From positions 1,702,501 to 1,766,500 of the forward strand of contig NZ_AP023361.1 of NCBI RefSeq assembly GCF_014191545.1: DNA of 64,000 bases, written 5' to 3'. The position numbers and the translations under genes were made by a program. Origin of the DNA: Terrihabitans soli. Lineage in GTDB: Bacteria; Pseudomonadota; Alphaproteobacteria; Rhizobiales; Methylopilaceae. The notes beneath the pieces are model-generated. The model saw only the letters and a program-made list of their open reading frames with translations. It made no database searches and was not told the DNA's origin. This document shows positions 50,794-59,616 of this stretch, in pieces; the first letter of the stretch is position 1; every line of letters begins with the position of its first letter.

Positions 50794-51539
50794 TCCTTGC
50801 CGAGCCCGCCGAGTGTCATGAGGCTGCTGTCGCAGCAATCGAGACCGTCACGGCCGACATAGGTGTTGTCCTTCGTACAGACCGCTGGCAGGAGTCGGCG
50901 CCAGGTTACGCCGTTCGAGTTCGGCCCTCCCGTGCCGGCCTTCTCGTAACTGCAGCCTTCGCTGCGCTGGCGTTTACGGTTTGCACCCTGCTCGCGGTTG
51001 AAGGCGGGCTCGCCGATCTGGCGGCACCTGTCCCAATCCGGCTGGTCGGCGGTCTTTTTGTCCTTGGCGGCCGAAATGATTTCGGCGCAGCCGGGATGAT
51101 CGGGCGTTGCAAGACAATAGACGCGCGTGCGCAGCATGCTGTCGGAGTTGGCTTTCAATCCCGCGCATTTGCGTTTCAGCGGTTCGGGCAGGCCCGGCTG
51201 CGGGCAAAACACGTCATAGAAGGCGGGTGTGAAATCGAACTTGTTCCGCGGCGGTCCCCCGCCCCGGTAGCGCACCGTCAGGCACGAACTGTCGGCAGCG
51301 GAAAAACAGATGCGGCACATCTCGCCTTTTGTGCAGCGCCGCGGATTGCTGCGCGAACTTGCCGGGTCGAAAGCAACCGAAGTGCCGTTGCGTTCGGGAT
51401 GCAGCACGACATGGCTGTCGCAATCGCCCGGACAGGAGGCGCCGTCCGAATAGATGGTCGGCTCCATGTTCTGTGCATGAGCAAGCGTCCCAAATCCGGC
51501 GGCGAGCAAAAGAGCGGCTGTGAAGGCTGCGATGCGCAT
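50766..51539 (-). CDS. Exported cysteine-rich protein of unknown function
   Basis: 257 residues from ATG 51539 (MRIAAFTAALLLAAGFGTLAHAQ), which gives a signal peptide; a GTG/ATG seven codons upstream is less likely. I count 16 cysteines in the mature part, often paired as CPGDC, CRIC, RKC and DCC, consistent with several disulfides in the periplasm or outside. No known domain recognised. It follows the NlpD-like gene on the same strand but a strong intrinsic terminator (51582-51610) separates them, so it has its own promoter in the 40 bases before the start or inside the terminator region. Confidence 0.72.
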   Translation of the reverse strand: MRIAAFTAALLLAAGFGTLAHAQNMEPTIYSDGASCPGDCDSHVVLHPERNGTSVAFDPASSRSNPRRCTKGEMCRICFSAADSSCLTVRYRGGGPPRNKFDFTPAFYDVFCPQPGLPEPLKRKCAGLKANSDSMLRTRVYCLATPDHPGCAEIISAAKDKKTADQPDWDRCRQIGEPAFNREQGANRKRQRSEGCSYEKAGTGGPNSNGVTWRRLLPAVCTKDNTYVGRDGLDCCDSSLMTLGGLGKECTPFLVPK

Positions 51540-51581
51540 GTGCGCGAAAGCCAAACACATCCTTTAATTGCATGCCACAAG

Positions 51582-51610
51582 AAAAAGCGGCCGGGGTTTC
51601 CCCCGGCCGC
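51582..51610 (-). terminator. Strong rho-independent terminator of the NlpD-like gene
   Basis: Perfect 10-base stem GCGGCCGGGG / CCCCGGCCGC (51587-51596, 51601-51610) with a four-base GAAA loop on the minus strand and a TTTTTC tail (51582-51586). Located 33 bases past the TAA stop of the NlpD-like gene. Confidence 0.95.
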
Positions 51611-51643
51611 AAAGCCTCAAAATACAGGTCCGCTTTTTTGCTT

Positions 51644-52909
51644 TTATCCCTGAGGAAGGTGATCCATCGGATCGACCGGGCTCGCACCGCGGCGCACTTC
51701 GAAGTGAAGTTGCGGCGTCGTTACGCTGCCCGTTTTACCCGAACGCGCAATCGTCTGGCCGCGGCGCACGACATCGCCGCGCTTGACCAGAATTTCGCTC
51801 GCATGGGCATAGGCCGTGACCCATTCGCCGGCATGGCGGATGAGAACGAGATTACCGAAACCCTTCAGCTCGTTTCCGGCGTAAGCGACAACGCCGCCTT
51901 CCGCCGCCTTGATCTCGGTGCCTTCCGGCACGGAAATGTTCACGCCGTCATTGCTCTGGCCGTTTGGCTTGGCGCCGAAGCCGGAAATGACGCGGCCGCG
52001 CACCGGCCAGCGGAAATCGGTACCGCCGGTCGAGCCGGTCGTCACCTGCGGTTCCGGATCGGTATAGGTGGCTTTCTGCGTCTGCGGAGCCGGTGTCGGA
52101 GCTTCGGCCTGCTGACGCGGCTGCTCGTCATTACGATAAACGAGCGGCTGAACTTTCGCCGGCTGGTCCACCGGACGCTGCGCCTGGGCCGTCTGAGCCC
52201 GCGCACCGCCAGGGATTTCAATCTTCTCGCCCATCTGGACGCGATGATCGAGGCCGACATTGTTGACCTGAGCAAGCTCGGTCGCGGTAACTTTGTAGCT
52301 GCGCGCGATCGAGAACAGAGTTTCGCCGGGCTGCACGGTGTGCGAACCGCCGCGCGTCGCCTGCACGACAGGCTTCGGCTTCTGCGGAGCCGCAGCAAGC
52401 GGCTTTTGCGCCTGAGGCTGCTGACCGCGATAGGCCGGAATGACGAGGCGCTGACCGGGCGTCAGCGACGCATTGGCCGGAAGATTATTCGCCTGCGCAA
52501 TCGACGACGCCGGAATGCCGTAGCGGTTGCCGAGGCCGAACATGGTGTCGCCCTGCTGCACGACGACGGTCTGACCGCCCTGGGCGCTCCAGCCGGATTG
52601 CGGATTGTATTGATACTGCGACTGATTTTGCGGCTGCGCGTAAGGCGCAGGACGCGTCGGATTGGCCGCATAGCTGTTTGCCGAATAATTGCCGGATGGC
52701 GGCGGCAAAGGCTGCGAACTCACACTTCCCGAAGGGGCGCTGTTGACCGACCCGGTATAGGTCGAGGCATCGGCCCGCTTGGTGAAGGGGTTCGAAAATG
52801 GATCGGAGCTGGCGAAGCGATCGGTCGCGCTGCACGCCGCGGCCGAAAGGCCTAGGGCGCCGGCAGCCGCAAAACGGATGCTGAGGCGGATAAAAGACGC
52901 CGGGGACAT
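51644..52909 (-). CDS. NlpD-like lipoprotein with two LysM domains and degenerate LytM domain
   Basis: 421 residues from ATG 52909. N-terminal signal ends at AAACSATD, a possible lipobox; two LysM peptidoglycan-binding repeats (VVVQQGDTMFGLGNRYGIPASSIAQANNLPANASLTPGQRLVIP and SHTVQPGETLFSIARSYKVTATELAQVNNVGLDHRVQMGEKIEIP); and a C-terminal LytM (M23) domain. The zinc ligands are missing: HxxxD reads NDGVN and HLH reads QLH. So it should not cut peptidoglycan but act as an amidase activator like NlpD or EnvC. A longer in-frame start (53098) is rejected as the added part is unlike a leader. Downstream terminator at 51582. Confidence 0.9.
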   Translation of the reverse strand: MSPASFIRLSIRFAAAGALGLSAAACSATDRFASSDPFSNPFTKRADASTYTGSVNSAPSGSVSSQPLPPPSGNYSANSYAANPTRPAPYAQPQNQSQYQYNPQSGWSAQGGQTVVVQQGDTMFGLGNRYGIPASSIAQANNLPANASLTPGQRLVIPAYRGQQPQAQKPLAAAPQKPKPVVQATRGGSHTVQPGETLFSIARSYKVTATELAQVNNVGLDHRVQMGEKIEIPGGARAQTAQAQRPVDQPAKVQPLVYRNDEQPRQQAEAPTPAPQTQKATYTDPEPQVTTGSTGGTDFRWPVRGRVISGFGAKPNGQSNDGVNISVPEGTEIKAAEGGVVAYAGNELKGFGNLVLIRHAGEWVTAYAHASEILVKRGDVVRRGQTIARSGKTGSVTTPQLHFEVRRGASPVDPMDHLPQG

Positions 52910-53062
52910 GGCTAAACTCGCACGCAACAGACACTGACGCGTCGAATAAAGCCCCGAGTGGGTAAACAACTTGTTTAACTTTGAGGATTTTTGGGGGAAT
53001 TTTTTTCCGCCCTGTTCACCACATGCCGGGTGAACCCGCCGGTACCCCGCCCTAGAAGCGGG

Positions 53063-53088
53063 TGCCCCGGGCATTAAAGCCCGGGGCA
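53063..53088. terminator. GC-rich hairpin downstream of the outer-membrane protein gene
   Basis: Perfect 10-base arms TGCCCCGGGC / GCCCGGGGCA (53063-53072, 53079-53088) with an ATTAAA loop, 36 bases past the stop of the outer-membrane protein gene. No T run follows on the minus strand; a second weak hairpin (53101-53118) lies closer to the gene. It probably ends or stabilises the transcript. Confidence 0.6.
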
Positions 53089-53124
53089 GCCGGATCAAAA
53101 CCTCTCAGATCGGAGAGGCACAGA

Positions 53125-53919
53125 TCAGAAGTGGTAGGCGACGCCCACCTTCACGAGGTGCAGATCGACATCGGCGCTGAAATCGGCCTTACCGCTGTCG
53201 ACGAGATTTTCGCAGATGGTGATTTCATAATCGCCGCTGAAATCGACGTCCTCGAAGCGGACGTAGTTATATTCAGCCTTGGCCGACCAGTTCTGGGCGA
53301 ATTTCCATTCGGCACCAGCACCGACGATGAAGCCGAACGCGGTTTCATTGCCTTCGATCGACGCGCCGATCAGCGATTTGGTGGTTTCTTTGTGGGTATT
53401 GTAGACGTCGAGGCCGGCGCTTCCATAAGCGTCGATATCGGCGAATGCGGCACCGCCCTTCACGAACAGAAGGAGATTGTCGCTGGCGAGGAAGCCGAAG
53501 CGGCCGGTGGCGGTCGCGAGCCAGTTGATCTCGGTTTCGGTTTCGGCGGCGAGCCAAAGCTCTTTGCACCAACCTTCATACAGAAGATAATCGAAGGACT
53601 CCGAGCCCTCGATCGCGGCGCCGGCGAAGCTGCCTTCGAGGCCGAACACGAACGAGTCGTTCTGCCAATTGAAGCCGCCGTAGACGCCACCGAGAAGACC
53701 GTCGAGGTCGTGTTCGAGAAGGTCGGTGTATTCGTTGACGAGATCGTTCAGGCCATCATAGCCCGTGTCGTATTCCGCTTTATCTGCGAAGGCATAACCA
53801 ACTTCGAGACCAGCGTAGAAACCGGTCCACGTCGTTTCCGGAACAACCGGAACATCAGCCGCAAAAGCAGAGGTGCACAGCGCTGTCGACGCAAACAAAC
53901 CGAGTGCGAGCATCCTCAT
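53125..53919 (-). CDS. Outer-membrane beta-barrel protein (Omp25/Omp31-like)
   Basis: 264 residues with signal peptide LALGLFASTALCTSAFAADVP. The mature protein shows alternating hydrophobic strands: WTGFYAGLEVGYAF, LGGVYGGFNWQNDSFVFGLEGSFAG, ATGRFGFLASDNLLLFVKGGAAF, VGAGAEWKFAQNWSAKAEYNYVRF, and ends in VKVGVAYHF, a C-terminal aromatic that is typical for barrel insertion. Acidic loops (LEHDLDGLLGG, EDVDFSGDYE) are rich in Asp/Glu. A pair of cysteines in loops may form a disulfide. Likely an eight-stranded barrel of the Hyphomicrobiales Omp25/31 group. About 250 non-coding bases upstream hold its promoter. Confidence 0.88.
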   Translation of the reverse strand: MRMLALGLFASTALCTSAFAADVPVVPETTWTGFYAGLEVGYAFADKAEYDTGYDGLNDLVNEYTDLLEHDLDGLLGGVYGGFNWQNDSFVFGLEGSFAGAAIEGSESFDYLLYEGWCKELWLAAETETEINWLATATGRFGFLASDNLLLFVKGGAAFADIDAYGSAGLDVYNTHKETTKSLIGASIEGNETAFGFIVGAGAEWKFAQNWSAKAEYNYVRFEDVDFSGDYEITICENLVDSGKADFSADVDLHLVKVGVAYHF

Positions 53920-54030
53920 AAGGGTATCCCCCCCTTACCTAAGTGATGCCGCACTTAAACCTGTTATTAACTACCTCGACCCCCTTGTCTGTAGCATAAA
54001 GGCAACAGACTCATCCCATAGTAGAGTTGC

Positions 54031-54042
54031 GGTATAAATACC
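54031..54042. promoter_or_regulatory. Palindrome in the AT-richer spacer before the outer-membrane protein gene
   Basis: GGTATAAATACC, perfectly symmetric, inside the 252-base non-coding stretch 53920-54171 between divergent genes. The spacer is visibly more AT-rich than its surroundings and contains outer repeats GTTGC/GCAAC around the palindrome. It may be an operator or promoter element for either gene; I see no other clear feature there. Confidence 0.35.
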
Positions 54043-54171
54043 ACAAAACCGTATAAGCAACTGAATACGCTACATAATGATCGCCCCATCACAGTCGGCG
54101 CGAAGCCGGTTTGACCCGCTTTACTCCAGCACTCAATCTGCACGTCAGCGACCGATCACCGAGGCCAAAAG

Positions 54172-55017
54172 ATGACGGCGAAAGCCGCGATTGCCGTCCA
54201 TGCCTTCTATCCGGATGTGTTCGCAGCCATGCTTGAACGCATCGCATTGCTGCCGGACGCGCACGCGCTTTACGTCACAACGGTGCGCGACCATGCGGAC
54301 GATCTCGGCCGGACGCTGAGCCGGATCAATCGGCCCACTCATCTGCACGTTGTCGAAAATCGCGGCCGCGATGTATTGCCGTTTTTGGAAACCCTGCCCG
54401 AACTGAAGGCGGACGGCGTCGAGACGGTGATCAAGATCCACACCAAGAAATCGCCGCGCCGTAAGGACGGGGAAAAATGGCTCGACGATATTTTGAGTCA
54501 GCTTCTCGATCCGAAATCTGTCGCGCAGGCGGAGCAGGCTTTCGCAAGCGACCGCACACTCGGCATGATCGGCCCTCATGGCCACTTTCTGACCTCATCC
54601 ACCTATTTCGGCGCGAACGCCGCGCGGGTCCTTTCCATCGGGTCGCGTCTCGGGCTTGGCGAGGCCGAGATCGCGTCGCATGGTTTTTTCGGCGGAACGA
54701 TGTTCATGGCGCGTGTCGCGGGCTTCGAGCCGCTCCTGCAGCTCGGGTTCACGCGGGATGATTTCGAACCGGAGGCCGGACAGAAAGACGGCACGCTCGC
54801 GCATGCGCTGGAGAGAGCCGTGGCACTCAGCGTGACGGCAAAGGGGCAATGGATCGCAACGATGGCGGATATGGACACGCCGGCCGATCCGCAAGACCGC
54901 TACTCTTTCGCGCAAGGTCATCGCGCCTCCGCCGGACCGCTCGGACGGCTGCAGGATATCGGACGGAGGATCGAACGTTGGGTACGGCGCGCCATACGCG
55001 GCGAGCGCAGAGCCTGA
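54172..55017 (+). CDS. Rhamnan synthesis protein F (RgpF) family protein
   Basis: 281 residues. RgpF-domain pattern: IAVHAFYPDVFAAMLERIALLP at the N terminus, LHVVENRGRDVLPFLETLPEL, VIKIHTKKSPRRKDGEKWLDDILSQLL, LGMIGPHGHFLTSSTYFGANA and GGTMFMARVAGFEPLL. These proteins take part in making rhamnan or other surface polysaccharides. Here it is shorter than typical RgpF proteins, which carry extra glycosyltransferase domains, so only one domain is present. ATG 54172. The stop is 12 bases before the next glycosyltransferase. Confidence 0.85.
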   Translation: MTAKAAIAVHAFYPDVFAAMLERIALLPDAHALYVTTVRDHADDLGRTLSRINRPTHLHVVENRGRDVLPFLETLPELKADGVETVIKIHTKKSPRRKDGEKWLDDILSQLLDPKSVAQAEQAFASDRTLGMIGPHGHFLTSSTYFGANAARVLSIGSRLGLGEAEIASHGFFGGTMFMARVAGFEPLLQLGFTRDDFEPEAGQKDGTLAHALERAVALSVTAKGQWIATMADMDTPADPQDRYSFAQGHRASAGPLGRLQDIGRRIERWVRRAIRGERRA

Positions 55018-55029
55018 CGCGGTATCGAC

Positions 55030-55881
55030 ATGCAGCTCGCGGCCGTCCTGATTGCGAAGAACGAAGCCCCCTATCTCGTGGAATGGGTTGCCCATCACCG
55101 CGCCCTCGGCTTCGACCGGTTCCTCATCTACGACAATGAGAGTACGGACGACACGCCGCGCGTTCTCGAAACGCTGTCGCGCGTGCCGGGGCTTGAGGCC
55201 ATTAAGTGGTCCGTGCCCGAAGGATATTCGCCGCAGCAATGCGCCTATAGCGATGCGCTGAAACGCCTGCGCGGTACAGCGGATTACGCCGCGTTTATCG
55301 ATGCCGACGAGTTCCTGATTCCGCACGGCGACGCTACCATCAAGGGCATCCTCGCGGACCTCGAACGCTTCCCCGATTTCGGCGGCCTTGCGATTAACCA
55401 GATCCTGTTCGGTCACAACGAACAGGAACATTTTTCGCTCGAGCCGGTGATGCGGAGATTTCCGGTCCGCGGGCGGCAAACGGAACGGGTAAATCTTTTT
55501 ACGAAGACGATCTTTCGTCTCGCGCACGAGCCCCGCTTCAGATTGCGGTTTGGCCGGAGCGCTCGCTGGCGGGAAATGAGACGCATCACCCGCTACAATG
55601 CGAGCGGCCGCAGGCTTTCATTCGGCAAGCAAATGGACTTCGCAGACGCCCTCGATCTCTCGAAGGTGCAGTTGAACCATTATTTCGTGAAATCGCGGGA
55701 AGAATTCGAAAAGAAGCGCAGGCGCGGCGGCGGCATGGGAAGAACGCGCGCCAAACGCACCAATCGTCACAAAGAAGAACTGTTCGATTGGATGGGAAAC
55801 AACGACGCGATTATCGATGAGGCAACGCTGCCCTTCGCCGAGGCGATCGAGATGAGAATGCGCGAGATTGTGCGGGGCTGA
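55030..55881 (+). CDS. Family 2 / GT92-like glycosyltransferase
   Basis: 283 residues. GT-A type fold: LAAVLIAKNEAPYLVEWVAHHRALGFDRFLIYDNESTDDTPRVLETL, the DxD-type metal motif FIDADEFLIPHGD near residue 95, and LNHYFVKSREEFEKKRRRGGG. The pattern matches Glyco_tranf_2_4/GT92 enzymes. The C-terminal part is rich in Arg/Lys. Together with the RgpF-like gene it forms a two-gene glycan module between the outer-membrane protein and the SUF operon. It is convergent with sufT, nine bases away. Confidence 0.87.
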   Translation: MQLAAVLIAKNEAPYLVEWVAHHRALGFDRFLIYDNESTDDTPRVLETLSRVPGLEAIKWSVPEGYSPQQCAYSDALKRLRGTADYAAFIDADEFLIPHGDATIKGILADLERFPDFGGLAINQILFGHNEQEHFSLEPVMRRFPVRGRQTERVNLFTKTIFRLAHEPRFRLRFGRSARWREMRRITRYNASGRRLSFGKQMDFADALDLSKVQLNHYFVKSREEFEKKRRRGGGMGRTRAKRTNRHKEELFDWMGNNDAIIDEATLPFAEAIEMRMREIVRG

Positions 55882-55890
55882 ACTGCGGCG

Positions 55891-56262
55891 CTACCACATA
55901 TCGAGGGCGACACGCGCCTCGTCGGACATGCGGCTCTGATCCCATGGCGGATCGAAAGTCATAGTCACCTTGACGCCGTTGACGCCGGCAACCGCGTTGA
56001 CCGCATTCTCGACCCAGCCCGGCATTTCGGCTGCAACGGGGCAAGCGGGTGCGGTGAGCGTCATGTCGATGGCGACATCCCGCGCATCGCTGACATCGAT
56101 CTTGTAGACGAGGCCGAGCTCGTAAATATCGACCGGGATTTCAGGGTCGTAGACGGTTTTCAGCGCGCCGACGATATCCTGTGCGAGGCGCTCAAGCTCC
56201 TCCTGCGGGAGGGCGCCGGTCACTTCGGCCGCATTGGATTTGACTTCGGTATCGGTCGTCAT
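55891..56262 (-). CDS. sufT: SUF system protein SufT (MIP18/DUF59 family)
   Basis: 123 residues, Fe-S cluster maturation factor of the MIP18 family. Motifs: LKTVYDPEIPVDIYELGLVYKIDV and the conserved cysteine in LTAPACPVAAEMPGWVENAV, then VKVTMTFDPPWDQSRMSDEARVALDMW. Last gene of the SUF operon here; in many alphaproteobacteria a HesB/SufA-type scaffold follows, but here the convergent glycosyltransferase gene comes next. Confidence 0.92.
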   Translation of the reverse strand: MTTDTEVKSNAAEVTGALPQEELERLAQDIVGALKTVYDPEIPVDIYELGLVYKIDVSDARDVAIDMTLTAPACPVAAEMPGWVENAVNAVAGVNGVKVTMTFDPPWDQSRMSDEARVALDMW

Positions 56263-56271
56263 CGTCTCGCC

Positions 56272-57519
56272 TCACGCAAACAGGCTGCGGGCCTTTTCAA
56301 GCGCCACGGCCAGCTTATCGATCTCTTCGGTCGTATTGTACAGGCCGAAGCTCGCCCGGCAGGTCGATGTGACCCCATATCGGGCGAGAAGCGGCTGGGC
56401 ACAATGGGTACCGGCCCGGACGGCAATGCCCTGCCGGTCGAGGACGGTTGCAACGTCATGGGCATGAGCACCTTCCAGCTGGAAGGACAAAATGGCGCCC
56501 TTGTCCTTGCTCGTACCGAAAATGCGCACCGAATTCATGGCGCCGAGGCGCTCATGGGCGTAGTCGCGCAGCACCGTCTCATGGGCAAGGATCTTCTCGC
56601 GGCCGATGGCGGTGACATATTTGATCGCAGCTCCGAGGCCGACCGCCTGAACGATCGGCGGCGTTCCCGCTTCAAAGCGCGACGGCGGATCGGCATACGT
56701 AACCGTGTCGAGCGTCACATCACGGATCATTTCGCCGCCGCCTTCATAGGGCGGCATTTTCTGGAGCCATTCCTTCTTGGCGTACAGCGCACCGATGCCT
56801 GTCGGCCCGTACAGCTTGTGGCCGGTGAAGACATAAAAATCGACATCGAGATCGCGCACATCGACCGGCAGATGCACAGCCGCCTGGCTGCCGTCGAGCA
56901 GCACCGGAATGCCGCGCGCATGGGCGAGTTTAATGATCTCTTTCGCCGGCGTCAGGGTGCCGGTGACATTCGACATGTGCGTCAGCGCGACAATCTTGGT
57001 TTTCGGCGTTAGCAGCTTTTCGAAGGCATCGAGATCGAAAGAGCCGTCTTCAGTGATGGGCGCCCATTTTATCACCGCGCCATGCCGCTCACGATGATAA
57101 TGCCACGGCACGATATTGGAGTGGTGTTCGAGAATTGAGAGAACGATCTCGTCGCCCTCACCGATCGCAAGCCTGCCGAAGCTCGACGCCACAAGATTGA
57201 GCGCACCGGTGGCCGAGCGCGTAAAGACGATTTCGTCGGTCGACCCGGCATTCAGGAACTCACGTACCGCCTCGCGAGCGCCCTCATAGGCTTCTGTCGC
57301 GGCATTGGCGAGATAATGCAGGCCGCGATGCACGTTCGCATATTCCGACTCATAGGAGTGGCGGATCGCGTCCAGCACCTGCCTCGGCTTCTGCGCCGAG
57401 GCGCCGTTGTCGAGATAGACGAGCGGCTTGCCGTTGACCTCGAGCGACAGCGCCGGGAAGTCGCGGCGGATCGCCTCGACGTCATAGGCAGTTTTCTTGG
57501 TCAGGACAGGCGCGTTCAT
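56272..57519 (-). CDS. sufS: Cysteine desulfurase SufS
   Basis: PLP enzyme that takes sulfur from cysteine for Fe-S cluster assembly. 415 residues. Motifs: FPALSLEVNGKPLVYLDNGASAQKP, GLHYLANAATEAYEGAREAVREFL, SLLEHHSNIVPW-like ILEHHSNIVPWH, PLP Lys in YVFTGHKLYGPTGIGALY, catalytic Cys in VRAGTHCAQPLLARYG. This is the group II type, which usually needs SufE or SufU; no sufE is in the window. Four-base gap to the sufD remnant. Confidence 0.96.
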   Translation of the reverse strand: MNAPVLTKKTAYDVEAIRRDFPALSLEVNGKPLVYLDNGASAQKPRQVLDAIRHSYESEYANVHRGLHYLANAATEAYEGAREAVREFLNAGSTDEIVFTRSATGALNLVASSFGRLAIGEGDEIVLSILEHHSNIVPWHYHRERHGAVIKWAPITEDGSFDLDAFEKLLTPKTKIVALTHMSNVTGTLTPAKEIIKLAHARGIPVLLDGSQAAVHLPVDVRDLDVDFYVFTGHKLYGPTGIGALYAKKEWLQKMPPYEGGGEMIRDVTLDTVTYADPPSRFEAGTPPIVQAVGLGAAIKYVTAIGREKILAHETVLRDYAHERLGAMNSVRIFGTSKDKGAILSFQLEGAHAHDVATVLDRQGIAVRAGTHCAQPLLARYGVTSTCRASFGLYNTTEEIDKLAVALEKARSLFA

Positions 57520-57523
57520 AGGA

Positions 57524-58818
57524 TTAGTCCCGCACGCGCAGCCACTGATTGGTGACCGCGGTCAGATCGTTCTTCAACACATCGTTTTCGACGGCGTCGA
57601 GCACTTCGCCGACAAAACCTTCGATCAGCATGGCCTCGGCTTCCGCCTTCGGAATGCCGCGCGCCATGAGATAGAACAGATAATCTTCTTCCAGCGCCGC
57701 GCAGGTCGCGCCGTGGGCGCACTGCACATCGTCGGCATAGATTTCGAGTTCGGGCTTCAGATCGGCTTCGCAGCCTTCCGACAGCATCAGCGCACGCATC
57801 ATCATGCGGCCGTCGGTCTTCTGCGCGTTCTGGCGGACCAGGATCTTGCCCTGGAACACCGAGCGGCTTTCATCCGTCAGAACCTGCTTGAACTGTTCGC
57901 GGCTCTCGCAGCCGAAGCTGGCGTGATCAACAAAGAGTGTCGTGTCGAGATGGCGCTTGCCCCCGACAGCGAAATGCCGTGCAGGCCCGCTTTCGAATTG
58001 TCGCCCTCGAAGTACAAATGCAGCTGCTGGCGCGCGAGCGAAGCGCCGCGCGCGATGGCAACCGTGGTGAGATCGGCTTCCGCGCCGAGCTTGATGGCGA
58101 AAGTCGCCAGATGCTGCGCCGCAAGATCTTCGTCCTGCAGCTTGATCGCGGTGACTTTCGTGGCATCGCCGGCGATCAGTTCGACATAGGTGTTCGTCTG
58201 ATGTGCGCCCTTGCCGGTATGGCTTTCGACGAAGGTCACTTCCGCGCCCTCCTCGACCACGATCAGAACGCGCGCATAGGCGGCATGACCCGAACCCGTC
58301 TGGACGAAAGCAAGATGGATCGGCTGATCGACCTTCGTGCCTTCCGCGACCGTCAGCAGCACGCCGTCGCTGACGAAAGCGGTATTGAGCGCGATCGCCG
58401 CATTGTCCTGCGGCGCACCCGCTTCACCGAAGCGCGACAGCAGCTTGTGGTTCTCGGCGTAAGCCTTCGCCAGCGAGACAGCCTCGACTCCCTTGGGGAG
58501 TTTCGGCTCCTGTGCCAGCGCGCCGTTGACGAAGAGGAAGGTCGGCGCCTTCAGATCGGCAAAGGGCACCGCCTTCTTCGCATCCTCGATCGCGGGCTTG
58601 CCAGGAATGGCGGCAAGCGGCTTCGCATCCTTCATCAGGGCGCGCAGATCGGTGTACTTCCAGTCCTCGATACGGCGGTGCGGCAGGCCCTCGACAACCG
58701 CGGCGAACGCGGTTTCGCGCGCATCCTTATTGCCGGGCAGCTTCGCCTTGACGGCGGTGAACTGTTCGACAAGGGCGTTCTCGGCCGCGGTCTTGACCGG
58801 GCGAACGACAGCCGACAT
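57524..58818 (-). pseudogene. sufD: SufD, interrupted by a one-base frameshift
   Basis: Fe-S assembly scaffold partner of SufB/SufC. Two frames together cover a full SufD of about 430 residues. The N-terminal part (58818 to about 57965) reads well to GLHGISLSGA and then becomes ASAISTRHSLLI, which is not SufD and stops at 57877. The other frame carries the expected GKRHLDTTLFVDHASFGCESREQFKQ, VFQGKILVRQNAQKTDGRMMMRALMLSEGCEADLKPELEIYADDVQCAHGAT to the end at 57524. The junction is a run of five C (57960-57964; five G in the coding strand). Six would restore the frame. It overlaps the sufC stop as TGATG. Either a real mutation or a sequencing error. Confidence 0.9.
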
Positions 58819-59570
58819 CAGGCGGCCTCCCCGTATTCGGCATAGCCCTTCTTCTCAAGCTCGAGCGCAAGCTCCGGCCCGCCGGAGCGGACGATGCGGC
58901 CCTTCGACATCACGTGGACGACGTCCGGCTTGATGTAGTTGAGAAGGCGCTGATAGTGCGTGATGACGACGAAGGAACGGTCCGGCGAGCGCAGTTTGTT
59001 GACGCCTTCTGAAACGACCTTCAGCGCGTCGATGTCGAGGCCCGAATCCGTCTCGTCGAGAATTGCGAGTTTCGGCTGCAGCAGCGCCATCTGCAGAATT
59101 TCGTTGCGCTTCTTTTCGCCGCCGGAGAAGCCGACATTGAGCGCGCGCTTCAGCATGTCCTGCGAGATGCCGAGATCGTCTGCGCCCTTCTTCACAAGCT
59201 TCATGAATTCCGGAACTGACACTTCGCCTTCGCCGCGGGCTCTACGCTGCGCATTGAGCGTTGCCTTCAGGAAGGTCATCGTGCCGACGCCCGGAATTTC
59301 GAGCGGATACTGGAAGGCAAGGAATACGCCCTTGGCGGCGCGCTCGTCAGCACCGAGCTCAAGAATGTCCTCACCGTCGAGTTCGACCGTGCCGTCAGTG
59401 ACTTCGTAGTCCTGCTTGCCCGCGAGCACATAAGACAAAGTCGATTTGCCGGAGCCGTTCGGCCCCATGATCGCATGCACCTGACCGGCCGGAACTTCGA
59501 GATCGAGGCCCTTGAGGATTTCCTGCCCGTTATCTTCGATGCGGGCGTGGAGGTTCTTGATCGAAAGCAT
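58818..59570 (-). CDS. sufC: SUF system ATPase SufC
   Basis: ABC-type ATPase that powers the SufBCD scaffold. 250 residues. Walker [18 protein letters not shown], signature [40 protein letters not shown] (signature and Walker B), H loop [16 protein letters not shown]. First residues [26 protein letters not shown]. Between sufB (47 bases) and sufD (one-base overlap). Confidence 0.97.
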   Translation of the reverse strand: MLSIKNLHARIEDNGQEILKGLDLEVPAGQVHAIMGPNGSGKSTLSYVLAGKQDYEVTDGTVELDGEDILELGADERAAKGVFLAFQYPLEIPGVGTMTFLKATLNAQRRARGEGEVSVPEFMKLVKKGADDLGISQDMLKRALNVGFSGGEKKRNEILQMALLQPKLAILDETDSGLDIDALKVVSEGVNKLRSPDRSFVVITHYQRLLNYIKPDVVHVMSKGRIVRSGGPELALELEKKGYAEYGEAA

Positions 59571-59616
59571 TTCAGTCTCTCTTGAATATTGAAGGCGCGA
59601 GAGGCGCCGAACGGGA

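Noticed and set aside
52910-53098. Longer start of the NlpD-like gene
   Set aside because: It would put 63 residues before a clear signal sequence; the region is better read as promoter and leader.
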